NCBI GenBank assembly: GCA_964561925.1
Contig: CAZLRW010000001.1
Coordinates: 62,001-126,000 of the forward strand
Length of the DNA stretch: 64,000 nt
Direction: 5' to 3'
Origin: SZUA-430 sp964561925
GTDB lineage: Bacteria; Pseudomonadota; Alphaproteobacteria; Micropepsales; Micropepsaceae
The position numbers and the translations under genes were made by a program. Positions 43,944 through 51,351 of this stretch are shown piece by piece; position 1 is the stretch's first letter; every line of letters starts with the position of its first letter. Below the pieces are notes generated by a model that saw only the letters and a list, made by a program, of their open reading frames with translations, searched no databases and had not been told where the DNA came from.

Positions 43944-44864
43944 ATGATCGATTTTCTCCTCTTCGCTGCCGGTTGTCTGTGCGCTGCTATCGGTGGCGAA
44001 CTGTTCGTACACGGCCTGGTCGGCATCGCCAATCTCGGCCGCTTGCCGAAGGGCGTGGTGGCCGCCACCTTCGGGGCCTTCGCCACGTCGAGTCCGGAGC
44101 TGATTGTGGGCATTACTGCTGCGACCAACGGCGTGCCCGAAATCTCGTTCGGCGACGCGATGGGCAGCAACATCGTCAACATCGCGCTTGTGCTCGCCAT
44201 CCCAACCTTGCTGCTCGGGCTCAACGTAACGCGTGAGGCGACGTTTCGAGATCTGCCGTTTGCGCTTGCGCTCTTCCCGATCGTTGCGCTCACCGTGACC
44301 GACGGTAGGATCGAGCGGGACGAGGCGCTGTTGCTGCTTTTGGTGTTCGCCGTATGGCTCGCAGTCGTCGTGCTTTGGGCGCTGCGCAACCGCTCGAACG
44401 ACGTCGAACCCGGCATGAGCGGCTTCTTCATTGCCGCGACATCCGTCGTCGGGCTCCTCATGTTGTTTCTGGCCGGCCAACTCATTGTCTCTGGGGCGAC
44501 GGGAATCGCCACGGCGGCCGGATTGCCGACCTTTGTCATCGGTGCGACGGTGGTTGCGCTCGGTACGTCCGTGCCCGAGCTTGCGACCGTGTCGATCTCA
44601 TCGCTGCGCGGGCACCACGATGTCGGCTTGCAGACTATTTTGGGCAGCAACATATTCAACTCGCTCTTCATCGTGCCAACAGCCGCGCTGATTGCCCCCA
44701 TTTCAGTCGGATGGAGCACCGCCATGCCGACACTTGCTGTCGGATTTGCCGTCACGCTTTTGACCGTTCCGCTGTTCCGGTTGCATCTGGGCCGTTGGCG
44801 GGGAGGATTACTGATCGCCGCGTATGTTGCCTATGTGGCGATGACGGTGAGTTCCGTCCACTGA
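43944..44864 (+). CDS. CaCA-family Na+/Ca2+ (or K+/H+) exchanger
   Basis: 306 residues with about ten membrane helices. The two inverted alpha repeats are visible: GAFATSSPELIVG with GDAMGSNIVNIALVL (first half) and GTSVPELATVS with LGSNIFNSLFIV (second half). They hold the acidic and Asn residues that bind the cation. The length suits the YrbG branch. The 3' end is 10 bases from that of the convergent P-type ATPase, so the two calcium-type transporters are neighbours but on opposite strands. Confidence 0.92.
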   Translation: MIDFLLFAAGCLCAAIGGELFVHGLVGIANLGRLPKGVVAATFGAFATSSPELIVGITAATNGVPEISFGDAMGSNIVNIALVLAIPTLLLGLNVTREATFRDLPFALALFPIVALTVTDGRIERDEALLLLLVFAVWLAVVVLWALRNRSNDVEPGMSGFFIAATSVVGLLMLFLAGQLIVSGATGIATAAGLPTFVIGATVVALGTSVPELATVSISSLRGHHDVGLQTILGSNIFNSLFIVPTAALIAPISVGWSTAMPTLAVGFAVTLLTVPLFRLHLGRWRGGLLIAAYVAYVAMTVSSVH

Positions 44865-44874
44865 AACCGCAGGC

Positions 44875-47451
44875 CTATCTGCGCTCCGCATCGTGAGCCT
44901 TGTACGGCAACGACCCTGGCTCCGCCACCGATCCGTTGCGGCTTGACCACCGCGAACTCAACAAAGCAAGCGCCAGAGCGAGCGCAGTCAAGGCCATCAC
45001 CGCAAACCCGAGATCTACAGGCGATGGACGGCCGAGATGGAACAAGTCGCGGAGCGAAGGGATTGCGAGCACGGTGGTCAAAATCGTTGCGACGCCAGCA
45101 AGCCCGAACCAGAGCCACGGGTTGCGGCCATCAAACGTCTCTTGCAGCGACGAATGCAGCGACCGGTGGCTAAAGATCAACACGATGTTCGCCGCCGTGA
45201 CAACCACAAGCATCAATGCGCGGACATCGGGAACCGGCCTGTCGCCGACGACGGTGACGTAGACGAGAGCGACGGCCAGTAAGGCCAACGCGCCCTGCAA
45301 GACGCTGGACAATAACAGGTCGCGATCCAGCAACCTTGCCTTCGGGTTGCGCGGTGGCCTTGACATGACCCTGCGCTCCGCCGGCTCGGCTTCAAAGACG
45401 ACGGAGCAGGCGGGATCGATCACCATTTCCAGGAATGCGACGATCGCTGGCGTCATGATGGGTGGGGCGCCGAAAGCGAGCGGGAGAAGCGCCATCCCAG
45501 CGATCGGAATGTGGACCGATAGAATGAACCCCATCGCCTTCTGTAGATTGTCGTAAATGCGGCGCCCAAGGCGGATGGTCGCCACGATCGAACCGAAATC
45601 GTCATCCAGCAAGACGATCGACGAGGCCTCGCGCGCAACATCCGTGCCGCGGCCGCCCATCGCGATGCCGATATGCGCAGCGCGCAGCGAGGGCGCATCA
45701 TTGACGCCGTCGCCGGTCATACCGACGATCTCACCGTTCGCCTTCAGCAGCTCTACGATCCGAAGCTTCTGATCCGGCAAGATCCGGGCGAACACGCCGC
45801 ACGTCCGCAGCCGCGCCCGCAGCGGGTCGTCATCGAGGGCCTTGAGGTCTGCGCCGGTAAGCAGCTCGGACGCGTCCAGACCCGCCTCCGTGGCGATGGC
45901 GCGCGCGGTTTCGGGATAGTCACCGGTGATCATCACAACCCGGATGCCGGCGGCGGCACACTCGCGAACTGCGGCGGGGACGCTGTCGCGCACCGGGTCG
46001 CGAAAGCCGACCAAGCCCAACAGCGAGAACTTCAGCGTCCTTATGCTTGATATGGAGCCGCCGTCCGGCGCCTCGGCCTCCGCGACGGCGAGAACGCGCA
46101 TCCCCTGCGTCGCAAGCTCGCTGGTGCGCGCCAGCAGGCGATCGCGTTCGATGGAGGGCACGTCGCACAGGGAAAGAATCGCCTCGGGAGCGCCCTTTGT
46201 CGCCGCAATTGCTGGACCTTCGTTCTGCCGCCAGACCTGAATCATCGCGAGGAGTTCAGGTGTGATTCCCTGACGATGCTCGAGCTCGTGTCCGGCGAAA
46301 ATCGCTTCCGGCTCGCTGCCGACGCCGCGCATCACCGTTTGAATGGCGCGCTCCATGGGATCGAACGGATCGGGCAACCCGGCGAGTGTGGCGACGTGAA
46401 TCAGTCGTCGGATGGCTGCCGGCGGTTCACTGTCGTCAACGCGCCACTGCGCGCCATCGCCTTCGAGATGGGCGACCTCCATTCGATTCATGGTGAGCGT
46501 GCCGGTCTTGTCGGTGCACAAGACGGTGACCGCGCCGAGCGTTTGGATCGATGCGGCGCGGCGCGTCAGCACGCGCGCCTGGGCGATGCGCCAAGCGCCC
46601 ATGACCATGAATACGGTCAGCACCAAAGGGAACTCTTCCGGCAGCATGGTCATGCCCACCGCGATCCCGGAAAGTAGGCCATCCGTCCAAGACTCTTGAG
46701 ACATTCCGTAAAGGACGCCCGCAACGACGGCCACCGCAAACCCTAAGAGGCCGGTGATGCGCACGATGCGAGCTGTCTCCTGGCGCAAGCGCGGCGTCTC
46801 CGTCCGAATGGTCGCGAGCGCACTTCCGATCCGGCCGATAGCGCTCTTCGCGCCCGTAGCAACGACCCGCGCATCGGCTTCGCCGCGCACCACCAGAGTT
46901 CCGGAGAACACCGCTGGCGTGTCTTCACCCCCGGGTTCGATCCGGCGGGGCTCGTCGTGCGGCGCGGCGCGTTTCCGCACTGGCGCGGACTCGCCGGTCA
47001 GCAGAGACTCGTCGACCGAGAAATCCTGACCGCTCAAAATCCAGGCGTCCGCGGGCACACGATCGCCCTCTTGCAGAATGATCAGGTCCCCGCGGACGAC
47101 CTCGCGTCCAGCTATGCGCCTCCGCGCACCATCCCGCACGACGAGGGCGCGCGGGCTCGTCATTTCGCGCAATGCATCCAGCACCCGCTCGCTGCGGACT
47201 TCCTGAATCAAAGCGATGGATACGGAGAACGTCGCAAAGGCGCACAGAACGATCGCCTCCGTCGTATCGCCCAGGGCGAAATAGACGAGGGCCGCGATCA
47301 GCAACAGGGCGAACATCGGCTCGCCCAGCACTTCAAGGAGGATTCGCGTCAGGTCGCGCCGCCCGTGTGCAGGCAGCTCGTTCGGCCCGTCTACCGCCAG
47401 CTGGCGTCTCGCCTCCTCTGTCGTCAGCCCTTTGTGTTTCCGCGAGACCAT
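44875..47451 (-). CDS. P2-type cation ATPase (Ca2+-ATPase-like)
   Basis: 858 residues. TGES (152-155) marks the actuator domain, PEEFP (271-275) lies in helix M4, DKTGT (314-318) contains the phosphorylated aspartate, and GDGVNDAPSL lies in the phosphorylation domain. The PEEFP site and the C-terminal helix bundle fit calcium/manganese-type P2 ATPases; no heavy-metal domain is present. It lies 18 bases after the universal stress protein gene and is probably in one operon with it, under an FNR-like box. Transported ion not proven. Confidence 0.93.
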   Translation of the reverse strand: MVSRKHKGLTTEEARRQLAVDGPNELPAHGRRDLTRILLEVLGEPMFALLLIAALVYFALGDTTEAIVLCAFATFSVSIALIQEVRSERVLDALREMTSPRALVVRDGARRRIAGREVVRGDLIILQEGDRVPADAWILSGQDFSVDESLLTGESAPVRKRAAPHDEPRRIEPGGEDTPAVFSGTLVVRGEADARVVATGAKSAIGRIGSALATIRTETPRLRQETARIVRITGLLGFAVAVVAGVLYGMSQESWTDGLLSGIAVGMTMLPEEFPLVLTVFMVMGAWRIAQARVLTRRAASIQTLGAVTVLCTDKTGTLTMNRMEVAHLEGDGAQWRVDDSEPPAAIRRLIHVATLAGLPDPFDPMERAIQTVMRGVGSEPEAIFAGHELEHRQGITPELLAMIQVWRQNEGPAIAATKGAPEAILSLCDVPSIERDRLLARTSELATQGMRVLAVAEAEAPDGGSISSIRTLKFSLLGLVGFRDPVRDSVPAAVRECAAAGIRVVMITGDYPETARAIATEAGLDASELLTGADLKALDDDPLRARLRTCGVFARILPDQKLRIVELLKANGEIVGMTGDGVNDAPSLRAAHIGIAMGGRGTDVAREASSIVLLDDDFGSIVATIRLGRRIYDNLQKAMGFILSVHIPIAGMALLPLAFGAPPIMTPAIVAFLEMVIDPACSVVFEAEPAERRVMSRPPRNPKARLLDRDLLLSSVLQGALALLAVALVYVTVVGDRPVPDVRALMLVVVTAANIVLIFSHRSLHSSLQETFDGRNPWLWFGLAGVATILTTVLAIPSLRDLFHLGRPSPVDLGFAVMALTALALALALLSSRWSSRNGSVAEPGSLPYKAHDAERR

Positions 47452-47469
47452 GCGTTGCTTGCGAATGTC

Positions 47470-48291
47470 TCAATGGTGGATGAAGAGATGCGTGGGGCTC
47501 GTCAACAAAAGGCGCTCCGTTGTCGTGCCCAACAGCCACTCGCGCCAGCCGCGGTGTCCATAGGCTCCCGCCACGATCATGCCGGCGCCCGCGGCGGCCG
47601 CAGCTATCGCTGTTGCTACGTCGGTTTCGGCGGATGCAAGTGGGCTTGCCTTGTAGCCTCGCTCGTGTAGAAAGCGCACGGCCACGTCGGCCGTGTCGGC
47701 GGCCTTCGCTGGGTCCTGATCGACGCTAACGACGACAGCCTCGCTGTCGGCACGCAATCCCATCGCGCAGAAGAGCTGCAAGGCGCGCATCGCAGGAATC
47801 GAGCCGTCATACGCGATCACGGTCTTGCCATTGGTCGAGGCGTGCTTCGGTGAAACGATCAGCGGGCGTGGATTGTTACGCAGTAACTCCACGACCAGAC
47901 GGCTGAGGGTGGCAGGATTGCCTGAGAAGTCGCTGTCGATGCCGAGCAAAACGGCATCGCTTCGCGCGCTCGCCTCGACCACTGCGGATGACGCCGTTCC
48001 CACGACCAGCGTCGTTTCGCATCTAACACTCGCGGCGCGGCATTCGTCGGTGAAAGCTTGCACGAGCGCTGCGGCCTCGGTCTTTGCGCGTTCAAGCAAT
48101 ACGGCGTCTCGATGTTCCTTATAGGGGCCGGCGCCGATCGGGGTCGCCTCTGGCGGGGCAACGACATCTGGTTCGACGACCGAAAGCCCCAGAATCGTCG
48201 CGTCGTGTTTGCGGGCCAAGGCCAGCGCGAGCTTCTTTGCCTCAAGCGCAGCCGGTGTGCGGTCAAGCGCGACGAGAAGACCTTTCATCAT
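47470..48291 (-). CDS. Universal stress protein, tandem UspA domains
   Basis: 273 residues with two UspA domains. The first begins GLLVALDRTPAALEAKKLALALA and the second KTVIAYDGSIPAMRALQLF. A nucleotide-binding-like G-x-G-x9-G-S/T motif is partly visible near the end (GAYGHRGWREWLLGTTTERLL). Such tandem Usp proteins are often induced under low oxygen by FNR/ANR-type regulators. Here a symmetric box lies 56 bases upstream. The ATPase gene follows. Confidence 0.93.
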   Translation of the reverse strand: MMKGLLVALDRTPAALEAKKLALALARKHDATILGLSVVEPDVVAPPEATPIGAGPYKEHRDAVLLERAKTEAAALVQAFTDECRAASVRCETTLVVGTASSAVVEASARSDAVLLGIDSDFSGNPATLSRLVVELLRNNPRPLIVSPKHASTNGKTVIAYDGSIPAMRALQLFCAMGLRADSEAVVVSVDQDPAKAADTADVAVRFLHERGYKASPLASAETDVATAIAAAAAGAGMIVAGAYGHRGWREWLLGTTTERLLLTSPTHLFIHH

Positions 48292-48346
48292 CAGTACACT
48301 CCATCGTTCAGCCGATCATATCTGGCATGCCAACGCGCCCAACGAG

Positions 48347-48360
48347 TTGACGGAGGTCAA
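48347..48360 (-). promoter_or_regulatory. FNR/Dnr-like box upstream of usp
   Basis: TTGAC-GGAG-GTCAA, a symmetric dyad close to the FNR consensus. It lies 56 bases before the usp ATG and just past the 3' end of the nhaA remnant. Confidence 0.6.
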
Positions 48361-48370
48361 GTTCAAAGCC

Positions 48371-48737
48371 TCACGGAGGCTTGGCGAGGCCGAACCGCAG
48401 AACAAAAAGACCCACGGCCGCCGACAGGAGCGACCCTGTCAATACGCCGAGGCGCACGGGCGCGTCGTAAGCGGGATCGACGAAGGCAAGGCCAGCGATG
48501 AAGAGACTCATCGTAAACCCGATGCCACAGAGTAGCGCAACGCCGTACATTTGCGTGAGCGTGGCACCTGCGGGCATCAGCCCGCTGCGCGCCGCGACGA
48601 ACATCGGCACAAAAATGCCGACCTGCTTGCCGAAGAAGAGCCCTGCGGCGATGCCGAGCGTCACGGGCGTGAAAAAACCCTGCACGTTCTCCCCTGCATA
48701 GGATACGCCGGCATTGCAGAACCCGAACAACGGGACG
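48371..48737 (-). pseudogene. nhaA: C-terminal remnant of NhaA Na+/H+ antiporter
   Basis: About 122 residues, IVPLFGFCNAGVSY ... GKQVGIFVPMFVAARSGLMP ... GIGFTMSLFIAGLAF ... GLFVLRFGLAKPP, matching the last third of NhaA (family length about 390). The upstream part of the frame turns abruptly into antisense DoxX sequence near 48740, so the first two thirds are lost. It is a deletion or recombination scar between the bufferin operon and the usp operon. Confidence 0.85.
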
Positions 48738-48741
48738 ATGT

Positions 48742-49203
48742 CTAGCGATCGAACCGAAGCGCTTGGTCGAGCGCGAACTTGCCGCCGCCGTATGAGACGA
48801 CGGTGAGCGCCATTGCCGCCCATGTGAGATGGACGGCCCATCCTGACGGGACGGTCAGTTGTATCACAAGCGTCATGATCAAGAGCCCGAATGCGCTCAG
48901 CCTCGATAACAGACCGATGACAAGCAGCGCAGGCAGCGTCACTTCCGCGAGCGCAACCAGGTGTGCCGTCAATGCCGGGTATGGGAACGGGATCTGTTCG
49001 CCGAACACGTGGAGCTTGAACTCTTCGGTGAACAGCAAGATCGCACTCTCGTTGACCTGAGTCGGAAAGCTCTCCCATTTCAGCGTTCCGGAATTCCAGA
49101 AGGGCACGCTGACGCCGATCCGCAGCAGGAGCAAGGCAAGCGACGCAGGAACCATTCGAAGAAGATCGTTCAAGGTGGCGATCAGTTTCGCGATTGCCGT
49201 CAT
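48742..49203 (-). CDS. bufD: DoxX-family membrane protein, BufD of the bufferin operon
   Basis: 153 residues with about four membrane helices (LALLLLRIGVSVPFWNSGTLKW; LVALAEVTLPALLVIGLLSRL; AFGLLIMTLVIQLTV; LTWAAMALTVVSYGGG). The LLRIGV...FW.SG opening and ALAEVxLPxLLxxGLxxR are DoxX hallmarks. As the fourth gene after the DUF2282, DUF692 and DUF2063 genes it matches bufD, whose exact role is unknown. It begins 22 bases after bufC. Its stop touches the nhaA remnant. Confidence 0.88.
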   Translation of the reverse strand: MTAIAKLIATLNDLLRMVPASLALLLLRIGVSVPFWNSGTLKWESFPTQVNESAILLFTEEFKLHVFGEQIPFPYPALTAHLVALAEVTLPALLVIGLLSRLSAFGLLIMTLVIQLTVPSGWAVHLTWAAMALTVVSYGGGKFALDQALRFDR

Positions 49204-49225
49204 GTGGGTTTCTCCTTGGATCAGA

Positions 49226-49957
49226 CTAACGTTGCAGACCAGCGATGGCGCCGGCCTCGAACATGCCGGCGATGTTCGCGGCAAGATCGAACTCGGCGCT
49301 GTCCTCAAATCCGCGCTCTGCTGCTGTGTGAAGGCGCTCGCCGGACCGGATGGCCGAAAGAAAGGCGTGCCCGCCCGCCGGCAACACGCGGACATCGACT
49401 GCCAGATGCGGTCGCGTTACGAGCGCCGCCTCTTCCGTCCGCGCCGCGATCGCGGTCGGCGTGCCGCCGTCTCGGTTTTGCCGGCATATCGTTACAGCGG
49501 AGAAACTCGAGCGGAACAAATGGGCAGCTGGGTGCCAAACGAAAATAAGCTCCGCAAGCTCCATCTCCGAGAGTGCCTGCAGACTCGATGCGCCGATCAC
49601 CTGCCTGTCGATGGCGTGCTGAGCTCGCGCCATTAGATATTCAAGCTGTGCGACGTCGGCAACGAAGGGATACCGGTCGAGCGCCTCGACACCGCCCAAG
49701 AAGGGACCGAAATCCTGCCCGATCTCGAAGAGCAAGACACTGCGCGTCGGCACCGTGCGGACATAGGCGAGCGCCGCGCTCGAAAAGAGCTCGTCGCCGA
49801 GCAGCCGTGCGACCGCGGGAAACTGCGACCGCATGGCGGCAACGAGGCTCACGGCCACGTTGTTGCGGTAAATCGAGAAGCGGCGCGGCGGACAAGGCGC
49901 CGACCGCCGAGGATCGGTCAGGGCTTGCGAGAAAGTCTCATAGATGGAGTCCATCAT
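49226..49957 (-). CDS. bufC: DUF2063 protein, BufC partner of the MNIO enzyme
   Basis: About 243 residues. The N-terminal DUF2063 domain contains RFSIYRNNVAVSLVAAMRSQFPAVARLLGDELFSSAALAYV in segments. The C-terminal part holds strands typical of the RiPP-precursor recognition domain found in MNIO partners. BufC/HvfC proteins present the precursor peptide to the DUF692 enzyme. The ATG at 49957 overlaps the bufB stop as ATGA, so I chose it; an ATG at 49978 would add seven residues. Confidence 0.88.
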   Translation of the reverse strand: MMDSIYETFSQALTDPRRSAPCPPRRFSIYRNNVAVSLVAAMRSQFPAVARLLGDELFSSAALAYVRTVPTRSVLLFEIGQDFGPFLGGVEALDRYPFVADVAQLEYLMARAQHAIDRQVIGASSLQALSEMELAELIFVWHPAAHLFRSSFSAVTICRQNRDGGTPTAIAARTEEAALVTRPHLAVDVRVLPAGGHAFLSAIRSGERLHTAAERGFEDSAEFDLAANIAGMFEAGAIAGLQR

Positions 49958-50844
49958 GCCCGGCGCGCTTTGCAACATGAGCGCACACTGCGGTCCAGTG
50001 CGTCTTGAGCTTTCGCAACCTCGGCTTCGAGCTGCGCCCACGACGGTACCGGGTCGTCCCACTCAACCAGCACCGGCAGTGGCCCGGTGCAATCAAGCAC
50101 CATATCGAGGAGGTCCCAAACGGCGACGGCGACCGGCCGATCGTGGCTGTCGATCAAGAGCGGCGTGCCGTCGTCATCCGTGTCGACGCCATGTCCGGCG
50201 ACGTGAATCTGCTGCACGCGCGCGAGCGGAAACTGTGCAATGTACTCGTGGATGTCCCAGCCATGGTTGGTCGCCGAAACGAAGAGATTGTTCACGTCCA
50301 GCAAGAGCCCGCATCCGGTGCGGCGCGCAAGCTCCGCGATGAATCCGGCTTCGCCATATGAGCAACGGTCAAACGATACATAAGTCGAGGGATTCTCAAT
50401 CAACACGGTCCGGCCGATCACGTCCTGGAACTGTTCGACATGGGCTGCTGTTCGAACCAACGTGGGTTCGTCGTAGCGAACCGGGAGCAGATCATTGTGA
50501 TAGATGCCCGCGTGGCTTGACCATGCGAGGTGTTCAGAAACAAAGATCGGATCAATTCGATCAACAAGACCGCGAAACCTGCGAAAATGATCTGGGTCCG
50601 GCGAACCCGAGCCTCCAAGCGACGCCGCGACACCATGCAACGAGATTGGGAAACGCTCGCGAATGTTCGCCAAAAAGTCACTGCGCGGTCCGCCGGCGAC
50701 CATGTAATTTTCGGCGTGCGCCTCGAACCAGGCCACTTGGTGGCTGCCGCCAAGTATGTCTTGCGCGTGGTGCCCCTTCAGTCCGGCGCCAGCCCGCTGT
50801 ATGAGAGGCAAGCGTTCGCCGCCCGATGAAGCCACCACGCGCAC
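49954..50844 (-). CDS. bufB: DUF692/MNIO enzyme, BufB
   Basis: 296 residues of the multinuclear non-heme iron oxidative (MNIO) family, a TIM-barrel. Metal-ligand motifs run in order: FEAHAENYM, ISLHGVAASLG, FVSEHLAW, IENPSTYV, LLLDVNNLFVSATNHGWD, QIHVAGHG and IDSHDRPV. In bufferin systems this enzyme modifies cysteines of the BufA peptide, by report to thiooxazoles, so that it can bind copper. It lies 11 bases after bufA and is coupled to bufC. Confidence 0.92.
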   Translation of the reverse strand: MRVVASSGGERLPLIQRAGAGLKGHHAQDILGGSHQVAWFEAHAENYMVAGGPRSDFLANIRERFPISLHGVAASLGGSGSPDPDHFRRFRGLVDRIDPIFVSEHLAWSSHAGIYHNDLLPVRYDEPTLVRTAAHVEQFQDVIGRTVLIENPSTYVSFDRCSYGEAGFIAELARRTGCGLLLDVNNLFVSATNHGWDIHEYIAQFPLARVQQIHVAGHGVDTDDDGTPLLIDSHDRPVAVAVWDLLDMVLDCTGPLPVLVEWDDPVPSWAQLEAEVAKAQDALDRSVRSCCKARRA

Positions 50845-50855
50845 GTCTGCTTGGC

Positions 50856-51170
50856 CTACTTCGGCAGATCGCGGGTCAGCGCGCTCAGGCTGCCCTTGCG
50901 GCCGTCGGGGAGTCCCTTGTCGGCGTCAACGCCGTACTTCTCGCAAGTCCCCTTGGCAACATATTTCCAAGCGTTGCCCTGGTAGTCCACGGTCGACGTG
51001 CCTTGGCACGTTGTGCCGGGCCCGGCAGCGCAATCATTCTTGCCGGCGAGCGCAATGCCGTAGCACTTCTCCTTGTCGCCGGCCGCCTGCGCGGTCACGC
51101 TGGCTGAACCGACTGCGACTGCAACGGCGCTAGCGAGAAGCGATGCACTGACAATCGTCTTTGAAAGCAT
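50856..51170 (-). CDS. bufA: DUF2282 peptide, BufA bufferin precursor
   Basis: 104 residues: a Sec signal peptide (about 1-30, ending TAQA-A) then a small periplasmic core with four cysteines C36, C47, C55 and C76 in the DUF2282 pattern KCYGIALAGKNDCAAG...TTCQGTSTVDYQGNAW...KGTC. This is the ribosomally made, post-translationally modified copper-binding peptide of bufferin operons. The ATG at 51170 follows AAGGAG; a longer frame to 51221 lacks support. A SigF-like promoter candidate is 64 bases upstream. Confidence 0.93.
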   Translation of the reverse strand: MLSKTIVSASLLASAVAVAVGSASVTAQAAGDKEKCYGIALAGKNDCAAGPGTTCQGTSTVDYQGNAWKYVAKGTCEKYGVDADKGLPDGRKGSLSALTRDLPK

Positions 51171-51233
51171 GTGAGACTCCTTTTGAGCGGCCCCGACGAG
51201 GCCCGGAAGTGTGCGAACCACACATGGAGGCTA

Positions 51234-51259
51234 TTCGTTCGAAGGAATTGGCAGGTCGC
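51234..51259 (-). promoter_or_regulatory. SigF-like promoter candidate for bufABCD
   Basis: The minus strand reads GCGACC-N16-CGAA, near the Caulobacter SigF consensus GTAACC-N16-CGAA as I remember it. The -10-like CGAA is 64 bases before the bufA ATG. A second CGAA directly abuts it. The same pattern occurs before arsM. Confidence 0.5.
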
Positions 51260-51351
51260 GGTCTTCACGGCGTTGTGATGTGAACGTGGGCGCTACCAAG
51301 CCTGCGTTTCTCCCGTTTCTGCGATCGTTTTGGCCGGGCTTGATCTCCGGC

